A stretch of DNA of 37,311 nucleotides from CANLBN01 sp047634655 (GTDB taxonomy: Bacteria; Pseudomonadota; Gammaproteobacteria; Pseudomonadales; Cellvibrionaceae). The stretch's first letter is position 1. The number at the start of each line of letters is the position of its first letter. The position numbers and the translations under genes are program-made. The stretch is from NCBI GenBank assembly GCA_047634655.1, contig JBLIHY010000007.1:1-37311 (forward strand), read 5' to 3'. Under the pieces are notes generated by a model that saw nothing but the letters and a program-made list of their open reading frames with translations, was not told the origin of the DNA and did no database searches. Positions 1 through 7,527 of this stretch are shown in pieces.

Positions 1-289
1 CTTTATCCAGAAAATCGCGGATAGTGAGAACTTGTTGAAGACTTGCGATTAACCCTATCTTAACCGCCTTGTACGGCAAGGATTCGATAGCCTGTAGCTG
101 ACTTATGAAGACCTGGTGGTCCACGGCATTAATCGCCGACACGCCATAGTTATTCTGCGCGGTATTGGCAGTAACGACTGCTGCGCTGTGCACGCCCATG
201 GCCTGCTGGGTACGGATGTCCGCTGCCAGACCCGCCAGGCCCGAGGAATCGTTACCCGAAAAATTAACGACAAGAGGACGTCTGCACAT
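1..289 (-). CDS. thiD: Hydroxymethylpyrimidine (phosphate) kinase, N-terminal part, cut by window edge
   Basis: The first 96 codons of a protein that continues past the left edge. Starting from ATG at 289 it reads MCRRPLVVNFSGNDSSG and then shows the ribokinase-fold substrate region of ThiD: SGNDSSGLAGLAADIRT followed by VVTANTAQN, which matches the family pattern AGxDxSGGAGxxADLxT...TAQN. ThiD phosphorylates HMP and HMP-phosphate to HMP-PP, the pyrimidine half of thiamine phosphate. It lies 23 nt downstream of the thiG stop on the same strand, so it is the last visible gene of the thiC operon. No clear Shine-Dalgarno precedes the ATG, which suggests translational coupling. In several gammaproteobacteria this kinase is fused to ThiE (thiamine-phosphate synthase); the C-terminus is outside the window, so I cannot tell whether that applies here. 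Confidence 0.85.
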   Translation of the reverse strand, partial: MCRRPLVVNFSGNDSSGLAGLAADIRTQQAMGVHSAAVVTANTAQNNYGVSAINAVDHQVFISQLQAIESLPYKAVKIGLIASLQQVLTIRDFLDK

Positions 290-312
290 AGAAATAGTGG
301 TTTTAAAGCCGG

Positions 313-1092
313 TTATGACTGGTGCCAAAATGGCGTTCCAACAATTGGGGTACTTGGTTTAGCCAGATCGCGCTCTGCAACGGCGCCGGCTTCATAAGTA
401 GCCCGGCCCGCCAATACCGCGTACTTAAACGCCTCTGCCATTTTGATCGGATCGGTCGCTTGAGCAACAGCCGTATTGAGTAGTACCGCATCGTAACCCA
501 GCTCCATCGCCTGGGCCGCGTGGGATGCCTTGCCGATGCCGGCATCCACCACGAGGGTCATTTCCGGTAAACGTTCTCGAATAATTTTAAGGGCATAGGG
601 ATTGAGCAGGCCTTTACCGGTGCCAATGGGCGATCCCCATGGCATCAAAATTCGACAACCACTTTCCGCCAATTTCTGACACAAAACCAGATCGTCCGTA
701 CAGTAAGGGAAAACCTCAAAACCTTGGCTAATCAATTCTTTGGTGGCCTCGAGCAGTGCGAAGGGATCCGGCTGTAGATTGTATTCGTCCCCGATGACCT
801 CTAGTTTGATCCAGTGTGTGCCAAATAGCTCGCGGGCCATTTGCGCGGTTGTAATAGCCTCTTTGACGGAGTGACAACCGGCAGTATTCGGTAAGATATG
901 CACCTGTAATTCTTTCAAAAACTGCCAAAAATCGTGACCGCTGTCCGCAGCAGCATTCTGGCGGCGCAAGGATACCGTAACCACTTCAGCTCCCGACATC
1001 TCGATCGATCGTTGCATAATAGCGGGCGATGGATACAACGCTGTTCCAATAAACAGACGACTTTGAAGTTGTTGGTCGGCTAGATTCCACAT
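313..1092 (-). CDS. thiG: Thiazole synthase ThiG
   Basis: ThiG forms the thiazole phosphate ring of thiamine from 1-deoxyxylulose 5-phosphate, dehydroglycine and the ThiS thiocarboxylate. The TIM-barrel sequence shows LPNTAGC, then WIKLEVIGD with the expected Schiff-base lysine (about residue 96), VVDAGIGKASHAAQAMELG and VLLNTAVAQA. The segment MPWGSPIGTGKGL is the variant seen in proteobacterial ThiG with the thiO-type pathway. I chose ATG at 1092 (259 residues); the frame also opens at TTG 1104, four codons earlier, and neither start has a strong ribosome site. About 160 nt separate it from thiS with no gene between. It is co-oriented with thiC, thiO, thiS and thiD. Confidence 0.95.
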   Translation of the reverse strand: MWNLADQQLQSRLFIGTALYPSPAIMQRSIEMSGAEVVTVSLRRQNAAADSGHDFWQFLKELQVHILPNTAGCHSVKEAITTAQMARELFGTHWIKLEVIGDEYNLQPDPFALLEATKELISQGFEVFPYCTDDLVLCQKLAESGCRILMPWGSPIGTGKGLLNPYALKIIRERLPEMTLVVDAGIGKASHAAQAMELGYDAVLLNTAVAQATDPIKMAEAFKYAVLAGRATYEAGAVAERDLAKPSTPIVGTPFWHQS

Positions 1093-1253
1093 AAAGGTTT
1101 GCAACTACTTGTCCGTAGTAAAAGAAGTTGTTGGCATTGCCCCGGGTGGTTGCGGTTAACCTTGGCCGAGGCAATTTTTCAGAGTAATGATGAGCAATGA
1201 GGCCTTGAGAATTAGCCGGAAAGTTATGCCCGCCACCATAGCAGGAGCGTTTT

Positions 1254-1457
1254 TTAGCCTCCCTGCATGGGAATCAGTATCTCAACGCGATCACCGTGTC
1301 TGAGGTGGATATTGGCATAATCCGGTTTTGCGACAAACTGGTTGTTGACGGCAACTGCAAACTTTTCATGGCCAATTTCCCACTCGACGATAGCTTCCTG
1401 TAAATTAAGCGGCGCCTGTAATTCCTTTGCTTTGCCGTTGACGGTGACTTGAATCAT
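1254..1457 (-). CDS. thiS: Sulfur carrier protein ThiS
   Basis: A 67-residue ubiquitin-like sulfur carrier. The N-terminus MIQVTVNGK, the NLQEAI segment and the C-terminal Gly-Gly (PMQGG) are the family hallmarks; the C-terminal Gly is adenylated and converted to a thiocarboxylate that donates sulfur to ThiG. The frame extends 20 codons upstream, but the conserved N-terminus begins at ATG 1457, whose A is shared with the thiO TGA stop (TGATG), so translation is probably coupled. No thiF gene for the activating enzyme is in this operon; MoeB or a distant ThiF would have to supply that step. Confidence 0.95.
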   Translation of the reverse strand: MIQVTVNGKAKELQAPLNLQEAIVEWEIGHEKFAVAVNNQFVAKPDYANIHLRHGDRVEILIPMQGG

Positions 1458-2545
1458 CAGGCCACCCTTTTCATTAACCCGGAAAAATTGGATTGGTAGT
1501 CTGGCGTTTGTAACCACTGAGTGACTTCTTGTCCCAATGCGGGTGACAACAAATAACCGTGGCGAAATAAGCCATTGATGCGAATTAAGCCATCGCTGTA
1601 TTCGATTCGGGGCAAGTTATCTTTCAGCGCCGGTCGACAGTTGGTGCGAATATCGACAATGCGCGCCTCGGCAAAACCCGAGTGCAAGCTGTAGGCGGCT
1701 GACAACAACTCTAAGCTAGAGCGAACCGTAATCGGGCCGTTATCGTTACTCTCAATTTGAGTGGCCCCGATAATATAAAGACTGTCATAGCCTCGGGGGA
1801 CCAGGTATAGGCGGTAGCGAGGGTGCATCAAACGCACCAAGCGTTTTATTTTTACTTCGGGAGCTTGCAAGACAATCAGCTCGCCGCGCACCCCACGCAG
1901 TTCACCCCACTGTGGTTTGGCGCCCAGCCCGCGACAGTCTATAGCCCAGTCGAAGCGATGCCTGCCCTCATTCGTGGCAATACCGTGGGGCTCGACCTCG
2001 TGAATCAGGCGATTGGGATACCAATTAATCCCTTTCGACAATAAGTCATCCGCTAGCGCTTTCATGGTTCGTTTCGGGCACAGCCAAGATTCTTCGGGAA
2101 GGTAGGAGGCCTCGGAGAAGCGTTCGCTCAGCTCGGGCTCCAGCGAGGCCAGCTGTTGCTGATCCAACTGCTTAAATTGGTGTTCAGTGGGGCGAAGTTT
2201 TTGCTGTACTTGACGATTAAAGTTGTGTAGATCTGCCCGATCGTTGTGGTGTGCGACGACGAGACTGCCCAGTTGAAAGAAGTCGAGATCGCCGGAAAGG
2301 CTCTGGGCGATTTGTTCCCATATGCCCAGCGAGCGCATGCCCAGTTCGCGCACCAGGCACTCGGCTGACTCGATTTCACAATAGGGAGCAAGCATGCCCG
2401 CGGCGGTGTAGGCGGCAGCTTCGCCGTACTCGATATTATCCTTGTCAAAGAGACTGACTGTGTATCCCGCCCGCATCAGTTGCCAGGCGAGCACGCGGCC
2501 CATAATACCTGCACCGGCGATGCCAATACTTGGATTACGCCGCAT
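1457..2545 (-). CDS. thiO: Glycine oxidase ThiO (FAD-dependent)
   Basis: ThiO oxidises glycine to dehydroglycine for thiazole synthesis, replacing the radical-SAM ThiH or ThiO-independent routes. The N-terminus shows an FAD Rossmann fingerprint (SIGIAGAGIMG, with an acidic residue after VSLFDKD). The DAO-fold C-terminus contains the conserved RPALKDNLPRI and RHGYLLSPALG stretches that bind the flavin. About 362 residues, normal for the family. I prefer ATG 2545; a TTG at 2554 overlapping the thiC stop would add three residues. It lies directly between thiC and thiS, fitting an aerobic thiamine pathway. Confidence 0.92.
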   Translation of the reverse strand: MRRNPSIGIAGAGIMGRVLAWQLMRAGYTVSLFDKDNIEYGEAAAYTAAGMLAPYCEIESAECLVRELGMRSLGIWEQIAQSLSGDLDFFQLGSLVVAHHNDRADLHNFNRQVQQKLRPTEHQFKQLDQQQLASLEPELSERFSEASYLPEESWLCPKRTMKALADDLLSKGINWYPNRLIHEVEPHGIATNEGRHRFDWAIDCRGLGAKPQWGELRGVRGELIVLQAPEVKIKRLVRLMHPRYRLYLVPRGYDSLYIIGATQIESNDNGPITVRSSLELLSAAYSLHSGFAEARIVDIRTNCRPALKDNLPRIEYSDGLIRINGLFRHGYLLSPALGQEVTQWLQTPDYQSNFSGLMKRVA

Positions 2546-2550
2546 GGACG

Positions 2551-4395
2551 TCAATCCAAGGGCTCGATATAAATTTCGCTTCCAAGCTCCTTAAACTCCC
2601 GAGATTTCTGCCGCATGCCCTCTTCGATTTCTTGCTTACTTGCGTAATCTCGAACTTCTTGGCTGATTTTCATGGAACAGAACTTGGGACCACACATGGA
2701 ACAAAAGTGAGCGACTTTCGCGGAATCTTTTGGCAGCGTCTCGTCGTGATACGCGCGAGCTCGCTCGGGATCGAGCCCCAGATTAAACTGATCTTCCCAG
2801 CGGAATTCAAAGCGCGCTTTGGACAATAAGTCGTCGCGATAGCGAGCACCTGGATGACCCTTGGCTAAATCCGCTGCGTGCGCGGCAATTTTATAGGTAA
2901 TGATGCCTTCTTTGACGTCATCGCGATTGGGCAAACCTAAATGTTCTTTAGGTGTGACGTAACAGAGCATGGCACAACCGAACCAACCAATCATGGCGGC
3001 ACCAATCCCGCTGGTAAAGTGGTCGTAACCGGGGGCGATATCGGTAGTCAATGGGCCAAGCGTATAGAATGGTGCCTCGTGACAACACTCCAGCTGCTTG
3101 TCCATATTTTCTTTGATCAAATGCATAGGCACGTGACCGGGGCCTTCGACCATGACTTGGACATCGTGTTTCCAGGCAACACTGGTTAACTCTCCCAAAG
3201 TTTCCAACTCACCAAATTGTGCGGCGTCGTTGGCGTCGGCCAACGAGCCAGGACGCAGGCCATCGCCCAAAGAAAAGCTGACATCGTAGGCGCTCATGAT
3301 TTCACAGATGTCCTCAAAGTGGGTATAGAGAAAATTTTCCTTGTGATGAGCAATACACCATTTAGCCATAATGGAGCCGCCGCGGGAGACGATACCGGTA
3401 ACTCGATTAGCCGTTAGCGGAACGTAGCGCAATAAGACACCCGAGTGAATAGTGAAGTAGTCCACCCCCTGCTCTGCCTGTTCAATCAAAGTATCGCGAA
3501 ACACCTCCCAGGTGAGATCCTCCGCTGCTCCGTTAACTTTTTCCAAAGCTTGGTAAATCGGCACGGTGCCAATGGGTACCGGCGAATTGCGCAAAATATA
3601 GTCGCGAGTCGAGTGAATATTCTTACCCGTTGACAGATCCATCACGGTATCACCGCCCCAGCGAGTCGACCACACCAGCTTTTCCACTTCCTCTTCGATA
3701 CTGGAGGTCAGAGCGGAATTACCGATATTGGCGTTGATCTTGACGAGGAAGTTACGGCCAATAATCATCGGTTCCAATTCGGGATGATTAATATTCGCAG
3801 GGATAATCGCCCGTCCCTCGGCTACTTCTTTGCGGACAAATTCCGCAGTGATTGGCTGTAGATTTGCTCCCCAGGAGTTACCTTTTAAACGCTGGCTGCG
3901 CTCGTCCGTTGTGAACTCGTTACGCAGGGCTTCCTTGGCTTGATTCTCGCGAATGGCGATAAATTCCATTTCCGGAGTAATAATGCCTTTACGAGCGTAG
4001 TGCATTTGCGTGACATTTATACCGGCTTTCGCGCGGCGGGGTTTACGCTGTAGCTTCTGGTTGTAAAACTGGAAAGCTTTCTGCGAGTCTTCATGCCCAT
4101 TGTCCATGGGCTTGACCTGTCGACCCTCGTAAACCTCGGTATCGCCGCGGGCATCGGTCCACGCAGAGCGCACATCTGCCAGACCCGAGTGGACATCGAT
4201 GTCAACACCAGAATCGGTGTAAGCACCCGAAGTATCGTAAACCGTAACGGAAGTGTCATCTGTCAGCGAAATCTCGCGCATTGGGACCCTGACATCAGGC
4301 ATAGTCTCCGAGGAGACGTAAATTTTGCGACTGGCGGGCAATGGATCGCGGGTGATCAGATGTTTCTCGGGATCGACGGGCAACTTACTGTTCAT
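2551..4395 (-). CDS. thiC: Phosphomethylpyrimidine synthase ThiC
   Basis: A radical-SAM-type enzyme that rearranges aminoimidazole ribotide to HMP phosphate. 614 residues, the usual proteobacterial length. The N-terminal ThiC-associated domain is followed by the barrel, with PVPIGTVPIYQALEKV, FTIHSGVLLRYVP, RGGSIMAKWC, GDGLRPGS and VEGPGHVPMH, all near-invariant in ThiC. The C-terminal CxxCxxxxC motif (Cys565, 568, 573; CSMCGPKFC) binds the 4Fe-4S cluster. The start at 4395 has GAGGA just upstream. It is the first gene of the operon and is preceded by a TPP riboswitch, so thiamine pyrophosphate should repress it. Confidence 0.98.
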   Translation of the reverse strand: MNSKLPVDPEKHLITRDPLPASRKIYVSSETMPDVRVPMREISLTDDTSVTVYDTSGAYTDSGVDIDVHSGLADVRSAWTDARGDTEVYEGRQVKPMDNGHEDSQKAFQFYNQKLQRKPRRAKAGINVTQMHYARKGIITPEMEFIAIRENQAKEALRNEFTTDERSQRLKGNSWGANLQPITAEFVRKEVAEGRAIIPANINHPELEPMIIGRNFLVKINANIGNSALTSSIEEEVEKLVWSTRWGGDTVMDLSTGKNIHSTRDYILRNSPVPIGTVPIYQALEKVNGAAEDLTWEVFRDTLIEQAEQGVDYFTIHSGVLLRYVPLTANRVTGIVSRGGSIMAKWCIAHHKENFLYTHFEDICEIMSAYDVSFSLGDGLRPGSLADANDAAQFGELETLGELTSVAWKHDVQVMVEGPGHVPMHLIKENMDKQLECCHEAPFYTLGPLTTDIAPGYDHFTSGIGAAMIGWFGCAMLCYVTPKEHLGLPNRDDVKEGIITYKIAAHAADLAKGHPGARYRDDLLSKARFEFRWEDQFNLGLDPERARAYHDETLPKDSAKVAHFCSMCGPKFCSMKISQEVRDYASKQEIEEGMRQKSREFKELGSEIYIEPLD

Positions 4396-4464
4396 AACAT
4401 CCTCGAAGGTTGAAGATAATGGCGACAGTAAGCGATGAGAGGATTTTCAGAGGGGATCAAAACG

Positions 4465-4570
4465 CTCATTCCTACGCCAACATTAACTGGATCAGGTTCT
4501 GCGGGTTCATGTTTATCGAGAGGATGAGCCTCTTGAATCTACATATCTCGGCCGGAAGGCACCCCGAGAG
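4465..4570 (-). promoter_or_regulatory. TPP riboswitch (THI element) upstream of thiC
   Basis: Read on the minus strand, the segment contains the conserved TPP aptamer blocks in order: CTCGGGGTGCC at the 5' side, then GGCCGAGA, a P3 hairpin with GAGGCTCATCCTC, then GAACCTGATCCAGTTAATG and GCGTAGGAATGAG closing the P1 helix against the 5' CTC. It ends about 70 nt before the thiC start, as expected for control of thiC translation or transcription by thiamine pyrophosphate. Confidence 0.95.
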
Positions 4571-4585
4571 CAAAATGTGACGTCC

Positions 4586-4614
4586 ATCATACAAAAGATG
4601 TGGGTGAATTGGAA
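4586..4614 (-). promoter_or_regulatory. Candidate sigma-70 promoter of the thiC operon
   Basis: On the minus strand, TTCCAA (4614-4609) and TATGAT (4591-4586) are separated by 17 nt. The -10 is a good match and the -35 is weak. Transcription would begin about 10 nt before the TPP aptamer, which is the expected spacing. No experimental support. Confidence 0.45.
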
Positions 4615-5001
4615 ATTAATCGCGTGTTGTTTCTTAGTGATGCGAACAATATTCGATGGGGGGGGAATCAAGAGCGCAAGTTACTCGCCAAAACACTCAC
4701 TGCCGAGTAACACTCGACAAAAAACCGAGTCGGCGGCATTTAAATGTTTGAATTACTCTCCTAGACCTCAATCTCCCCCAGTTTGACGCACACTCTAAGA
4801 CAGCTTTCGCTAGCGAAAGTAGATTCGCCCGATTCCAGCTTAACCGCCATGGAAAAATAAATGGTTGGGTGTTTGTGTTTGCGTGCCTCCACGCATCTAT
4901 TCAAATTGAAAAAGGCGTATGGTCAAGTTGGAAAGAGCGTATAGATAGCCTCAAGAAAAATCCGGCTAACACCCATCGAGGTCAGCCAATAGCTAATCGA
5001 A
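4615..5001. other. Non-coding interval between the thi and mo-co operons
   Basis: No convincing gene. A 69-codon plus-strand frame at 4577-4786 has no ribosome site and low-complexity composition. The interval holds an 8-bp inverted repeat, GTTACTCG (4680-4687) with CGAGTAAC (4704-4711), and a perfect 16-bp palindrome at 4804-4819. Together with the large hairpin at 5002-5045 this makes an unusually structured spacer. Confidence 0.6.
4804..4819. repeat. Perfect 16-bp palindrome
   Basis: CTTTCGCTAGCGAAAG is an exact palindrome, lying more than 200 bp upstream of the thiC promoter candidate and more than 230 bp downstream of moaE. It could be a dimeric protein binding site or the core of a small hairpin RNA. 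No adjacent gene start explains it. Confidence 0.6.
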
Positions 5002-5045
5002 TAGTTTGTTAACTCGACATACATTTATGTTGGGTTAACAAACTA
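5002..5045. repeat. 20-bp-arm inverted repeat just past moaE (possible terminator)
   Basis: Left arm 5002-5021 and right arm 5026-5045 flank a 4-nt loop (CATT). Read as plus-strand RNA all 20 positions pair, two of them as G-U wobbles; read as minus-strand RNA those two become A-C mismatches. It begins 4 nt after the moaE stop. A terminator role for moaE is possible, but there is no U-run after the stem in the moaE direction, and the better pairing on the opposite strand is odd. Confidence 0.65.
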
Positions 5046-5049
5046 ACAA

Positions 5050-5511
5050 CTAACGAGAGTGGGCTTGATCCCAAGACTCCGCCGATTCTCGATCGCTATC
5101 TTTGGCCGCGATCCAGTATGCCTGCTGTTGAGTCAGTGCTTTTTTCCAGAAGGGCGCGCGGGTTTTTAGAAAATCCATAATAAACTCGCAGGCCATAAAA
5201 GCGCCTTCTCGATGAGCGCTGTTTACCCCAACAAAAACAATTTGTTCGCCTAACGCTAATTTACCAACGCGATGAATGATGTAAGCATCAAAGATCGGCC
5301 AGCGTTTCTTGGCGTCGTCGACAATACCCGTCAGGCTTTTTTCGGTCATGCCAGGATAGTATTCCAGTTGTAAAAACTGGCCATCGTGTCCATCGAAATC
5401 CCTGACCAGTCCACAAAAAGTCACAATGGCGCCAGTCTGAGCGCCTCGGTTGCGAAGTTTTTGATATTCCTCTCCGTGATCGAAGTCCTCAGTCTGAATG
5501 CGAATACTCAT
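5050..5511 (-). CDS. moaE: Molybdopterin synthase catalytic subunit MoaE
   Basis: MoaE inserts two sulfurs, delivered by MoaD thiocarboxylate, into cyclic pyranopterin monophosphate to make molybdopterin. 153 residues, typical length. Family landmarks: GAIVTFCGLVRD, LEYYPGM, IIHRVGKLALGE (His80-Arg81), NSAHREGAF (His100-Arg101) and LKTRAPFWKK with the active-site lysines around 116-124. It follows moaD by 9 nt on the same strand, so the two subunits are co-translated. It is the last gene of a dapD-dapE-moaC-moaD-moaE run. Confidence 0.96.
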   Translation of the reverse strand: MSIRIQTEDFDHGEEYQKLRNRGAQTGAIVTFCGLVRDFDGHDGQFLQLEYYPGMTEKSLTGIVDDAKKRWPIFDAYIIHRVGKLALGEQIVFVGVNSAHREGAFMACEFIMDFLKTRAPFWKKALTQQQAYWIAAKDSDRESAESWDQAHSR

Positions 5512-5520
5512 TTTTTTCGA

Positions 5521-5772
5521 TTAGCCGCCAGTAACTGGAGGGAAGAAAGCTACTTCGTCGCCATCGCTGAGTGGCGTCTGTTCGTCGGCTATTATTTGGT
5601 TGACCGCAACCAGTACCGCCGCATCGGAAAGGGGTCCTTGAAAGTCCGTGTTGCTTTGCACCAGGAACTGTTTCAGCTCGGCAACAGTTTGCAATTGTTG
5701 TTGCCAGGGCAATTGCTGCTCACTGCACCCCAGGCGCTCGCGAAGGTCGGCAAAGTATTTAACAACTAACAT
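5521..5772 (-). CDS. moaD: Molybdopterin synthase sulfur-carrier subunit MoaD
   Basis: An 83-residue ubiquitin-fold protein beginning MLVVKYFADLRERLG and ending PPVTGG; the C-terminal Gly-Gly carries the thiocarboxylate used by MoaE. The frame is open 28 codons further upstream, but that extension has no family similarity, so I use ATG 5772 (a GTG three nt earlier is also possible). It is 113 nt downstream of moaC and 9 nt upstream of moaE. Confidence 0.92.
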   Translation of the reverse strand: MLVVKYFADLRERLGCSEQQLPWQQQLQTVAELKQFLVQSNTDFQGPLSDAAVLVAVNQIIADEQTPLSDGDEVAFFPPVTGG

Positions 5773-5885
5773 CACATGCTTACCAGTATCGTACTTTTTT
5801 CGCTGTAAAAATCGGGCGGGCGCAACAAATAAAATGAAGGGGCGAACAAAGGACACTTAAAAAACTCGCAAAGCCCATATTAATG

Positions 5886-6362
5886 TTATGCCGCACGCCA
5901 ATCGCCGGACTGACCTCCGGTCTTTTCCACGACTCGAATATTGCCGATGGTCATAGTTTTATCGACCGCTTTACACATATCGTAGAGTGTCAAGGCAGCC
6001 ACACTAGTAGCGGTTAAGGCCTCCATTTCGACTCCAGTCCTGCCGTTCAGTTTGCAGGTGGTGCGAATCGTCACTCGACATTGCTCGACCTCTGGCAGCA
6101 GTTCGACTTTCACTTTGGACAGCGCCAAAGGATGACAAAGGGGGATAAGATCAGCACACTTTTTAGCCGCCTGAATACCTGCAATTCTGGCCGTTGCAAA
6201 GACATCGCCTTTGGTGTGGCCGCCACTAACGATCAACTCCAAAGTTTCCGGGCGCATGGTAATCCAGCCCTCGGCTACCGCGGTGCGATGGCTCACTGGC
6301 TTTTCAGTGATATCTACCATTAGTACTCGTCCCTGGCTGTCGAGATGGCTGAATTTGTCCAT
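5886..6362 (-). CDS. moaC: Cyclic pyranopterin monophosphate synthase MoaC
   Basis: MoaC converts the 3',8-cyclo-GTP product of MoaA into cyclic pyranopterin monophosphate. 158 residues with the expected motifs: MVDITEKPVSHRTAVAEG, KGDVFATARIAGIQAAK, IPLCHPLAL, GRTGVEMEALTA and KTGGQSGDW. A good Shine-Dalgarno (TGAGGAAT) lies 8 nt before the ATG and overlaps the dapE stop region; the genes are 10 nt apart. moaA and moaB are not in the window. Confidence 0.97.
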   Translation of the reverse strand: MDKFSHLDSQGRVLMVDITEKPVSHRTAVAEGWITMRPETLELIVSGGHTKGDVFATARIAGIQAAKKCADLIPLCHPLALSKVKVELLPEVEQCRVTIRTTCKLNGRTGVEMEALTATSVAALTLYDMCKAVDKTMTIGNIRVVEKTGGQSGDWRAA

Positions 6363-6372
6363 AATTTATTCC

Positions 6373-7527
6373 TCAGGTCAGTAAACGGCTCAATATATTC
6401 CGGTAAATATTGCTGAGAGTATCGAGATCGTCGATATTTACACATTCATTCACCTGGTGAATAGTGGCATTGACAGGGCCAAGCTCAACGATTTGAGCAC
6501 CTGTGGGGGCGATAAAGCGCCCATCGGAAGTGCCTCCGGCTGTGGACAGGCTTGCCTGATAGCCAGTATTTGCCTCTATAGCCATAACTGTAGCGTCGAT
6601 CAACACCCCTCTCTCGGTCAAGAAAGGCTCACCACTGACTTGCCAGCTTAACTGGCAGTTGATCCCGCATTTGTCGAGAATAGCCTTCGTACGACTCTGT
6701 ATTTCCGCGACAGTTAACGCGGTAGAAAAACGAAAATTGAAAGTAATATCGACAGTGCCAGGGATCACATTGGTAGCGCCTGTCCCTCCGTGGATATTCG
6801 ATATCTGAAAAGTGGTGGGCGGGAAAAACTCATTGCCTTCGTCCCAAGTCTCCCGAGCCAGGGCAGCGAGCGCCGGGGCCGCTTTATGAATGGGATTTTC
6901 GGCCAGATGGGGATAGGCTACATGGCCCTGCTTGCCGCAAACGCGAAGCTTGCCGCCAAGGGAACCGCGTCGGCCATTTTTGATAATATCTCCCACTCTA
7001 GAGGTGCTGGAAGGTTCCCCCACCAGACACCAGTCTAATTGGATCCCCTGTTGCTGCAGCCAGTCCACGACTTTCACTGTACCGTTGTCGGCGGGACCTT
7101 CTTCGTCAGCAGTGATCAAATAAGCAATATGACCTCGATGACTTGGATTTTCGGCAACAAACGCCTCAGTTGCCGTCAACATTGCCGCTAGGCTACCTTT
7201 CATATCTGCAGCGCCGCGACCATAGAGCATACGATTTTCGATAGTCGGCTGAAAAGGCGGCAGATGCCAATCCTGTTCGTTTCCGACGGGCACTACATCC
7301 GTGTGCCCGGCAAAGCAGAAGACCGGCCCACCCTCTCCACGGATAGCCCAGAGGTTCTCAACCGCATCGGTGCCCTCGCCAAAAGTCAGTGTTTTACAGT
7401 CAAAACCAAGCGCTTCGAGCCTGTGGCGTATCAGCTTTTGACAACCCGCGTCATCCGGAGTGACTGATGGCCGCTCTATTAATTCACAGGCCAGAGCGAC
7501 AGTGGGCGATTTATCAATTATTTGCAT
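6373..7527 (-). CDS. dapE: Succinyl-diaminopimelate desuccinylase DapE
   Basis: An M20 zinc peptidase that hydrolyses N-succinyl-LL-diaminopimelate in the lysine and peptidoglycan pathway. Metal and catalytic motifs are present: FAGHTDVVPVG, GRGAADMKGS and ADEEGPA (Glu-Glu), then GEPSSTSRVGD and GGTSDGRF later. I chose ATG 7527 (384 residues, MQIIDKSPT) because GAAGAG lies about 6 nt upstream; ATG 7539 would add four residues. The start overlaps the 3' end of dapD by 14 nt, implying coupling. Confidence 0.96.
   Translation of the reverse strand: MQIIDKSPTVALACELIERPSVTPDDAGCQKLIRHRLEALGFDCKTLTFGEGTDAVENLWAIRGEGGPVFCFAGHTDVVPVGNEQDWHLPPFQPTIENRMLYGRGAADMKGSLAAMLTATEAFVAENPSHRGHIAYLITADEEGPADNGTVKVVDWLQQQGIQLDWCLVGEPSSTSRVGDIIKNGRRGSLGGKLRVCGKQGHVAYPHLAENPIHKAAPALAALARETWDEGNEFFPPTTFQISNIHGGTGATNVIPGTVDITFNFRFSTALTVAEIQSRTKAILDKCGINCQLSWQVSGEPFLTERGVLIDATVMAIEANTGYQASLSTAGGTSDGRFIAPTGAQIVELGPVNATIHQVNECVNIDDLDTLSNIYRNILSRLLT

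Noticed and set aside
4577..4786. 69-codon plus-strand frame upstream of thiC
   Set aside because: No ribosome site, composition unlike a protein, and it overlaps the thiC promoter candidate.
5002..5045. Integron attC-like site
   Set aside because: The inverted repeat is long, but the conserved attC core pair (RYYYAAC/GTTRRRY) and bulge pattern are not present, and there is no integrase or cassette structure.
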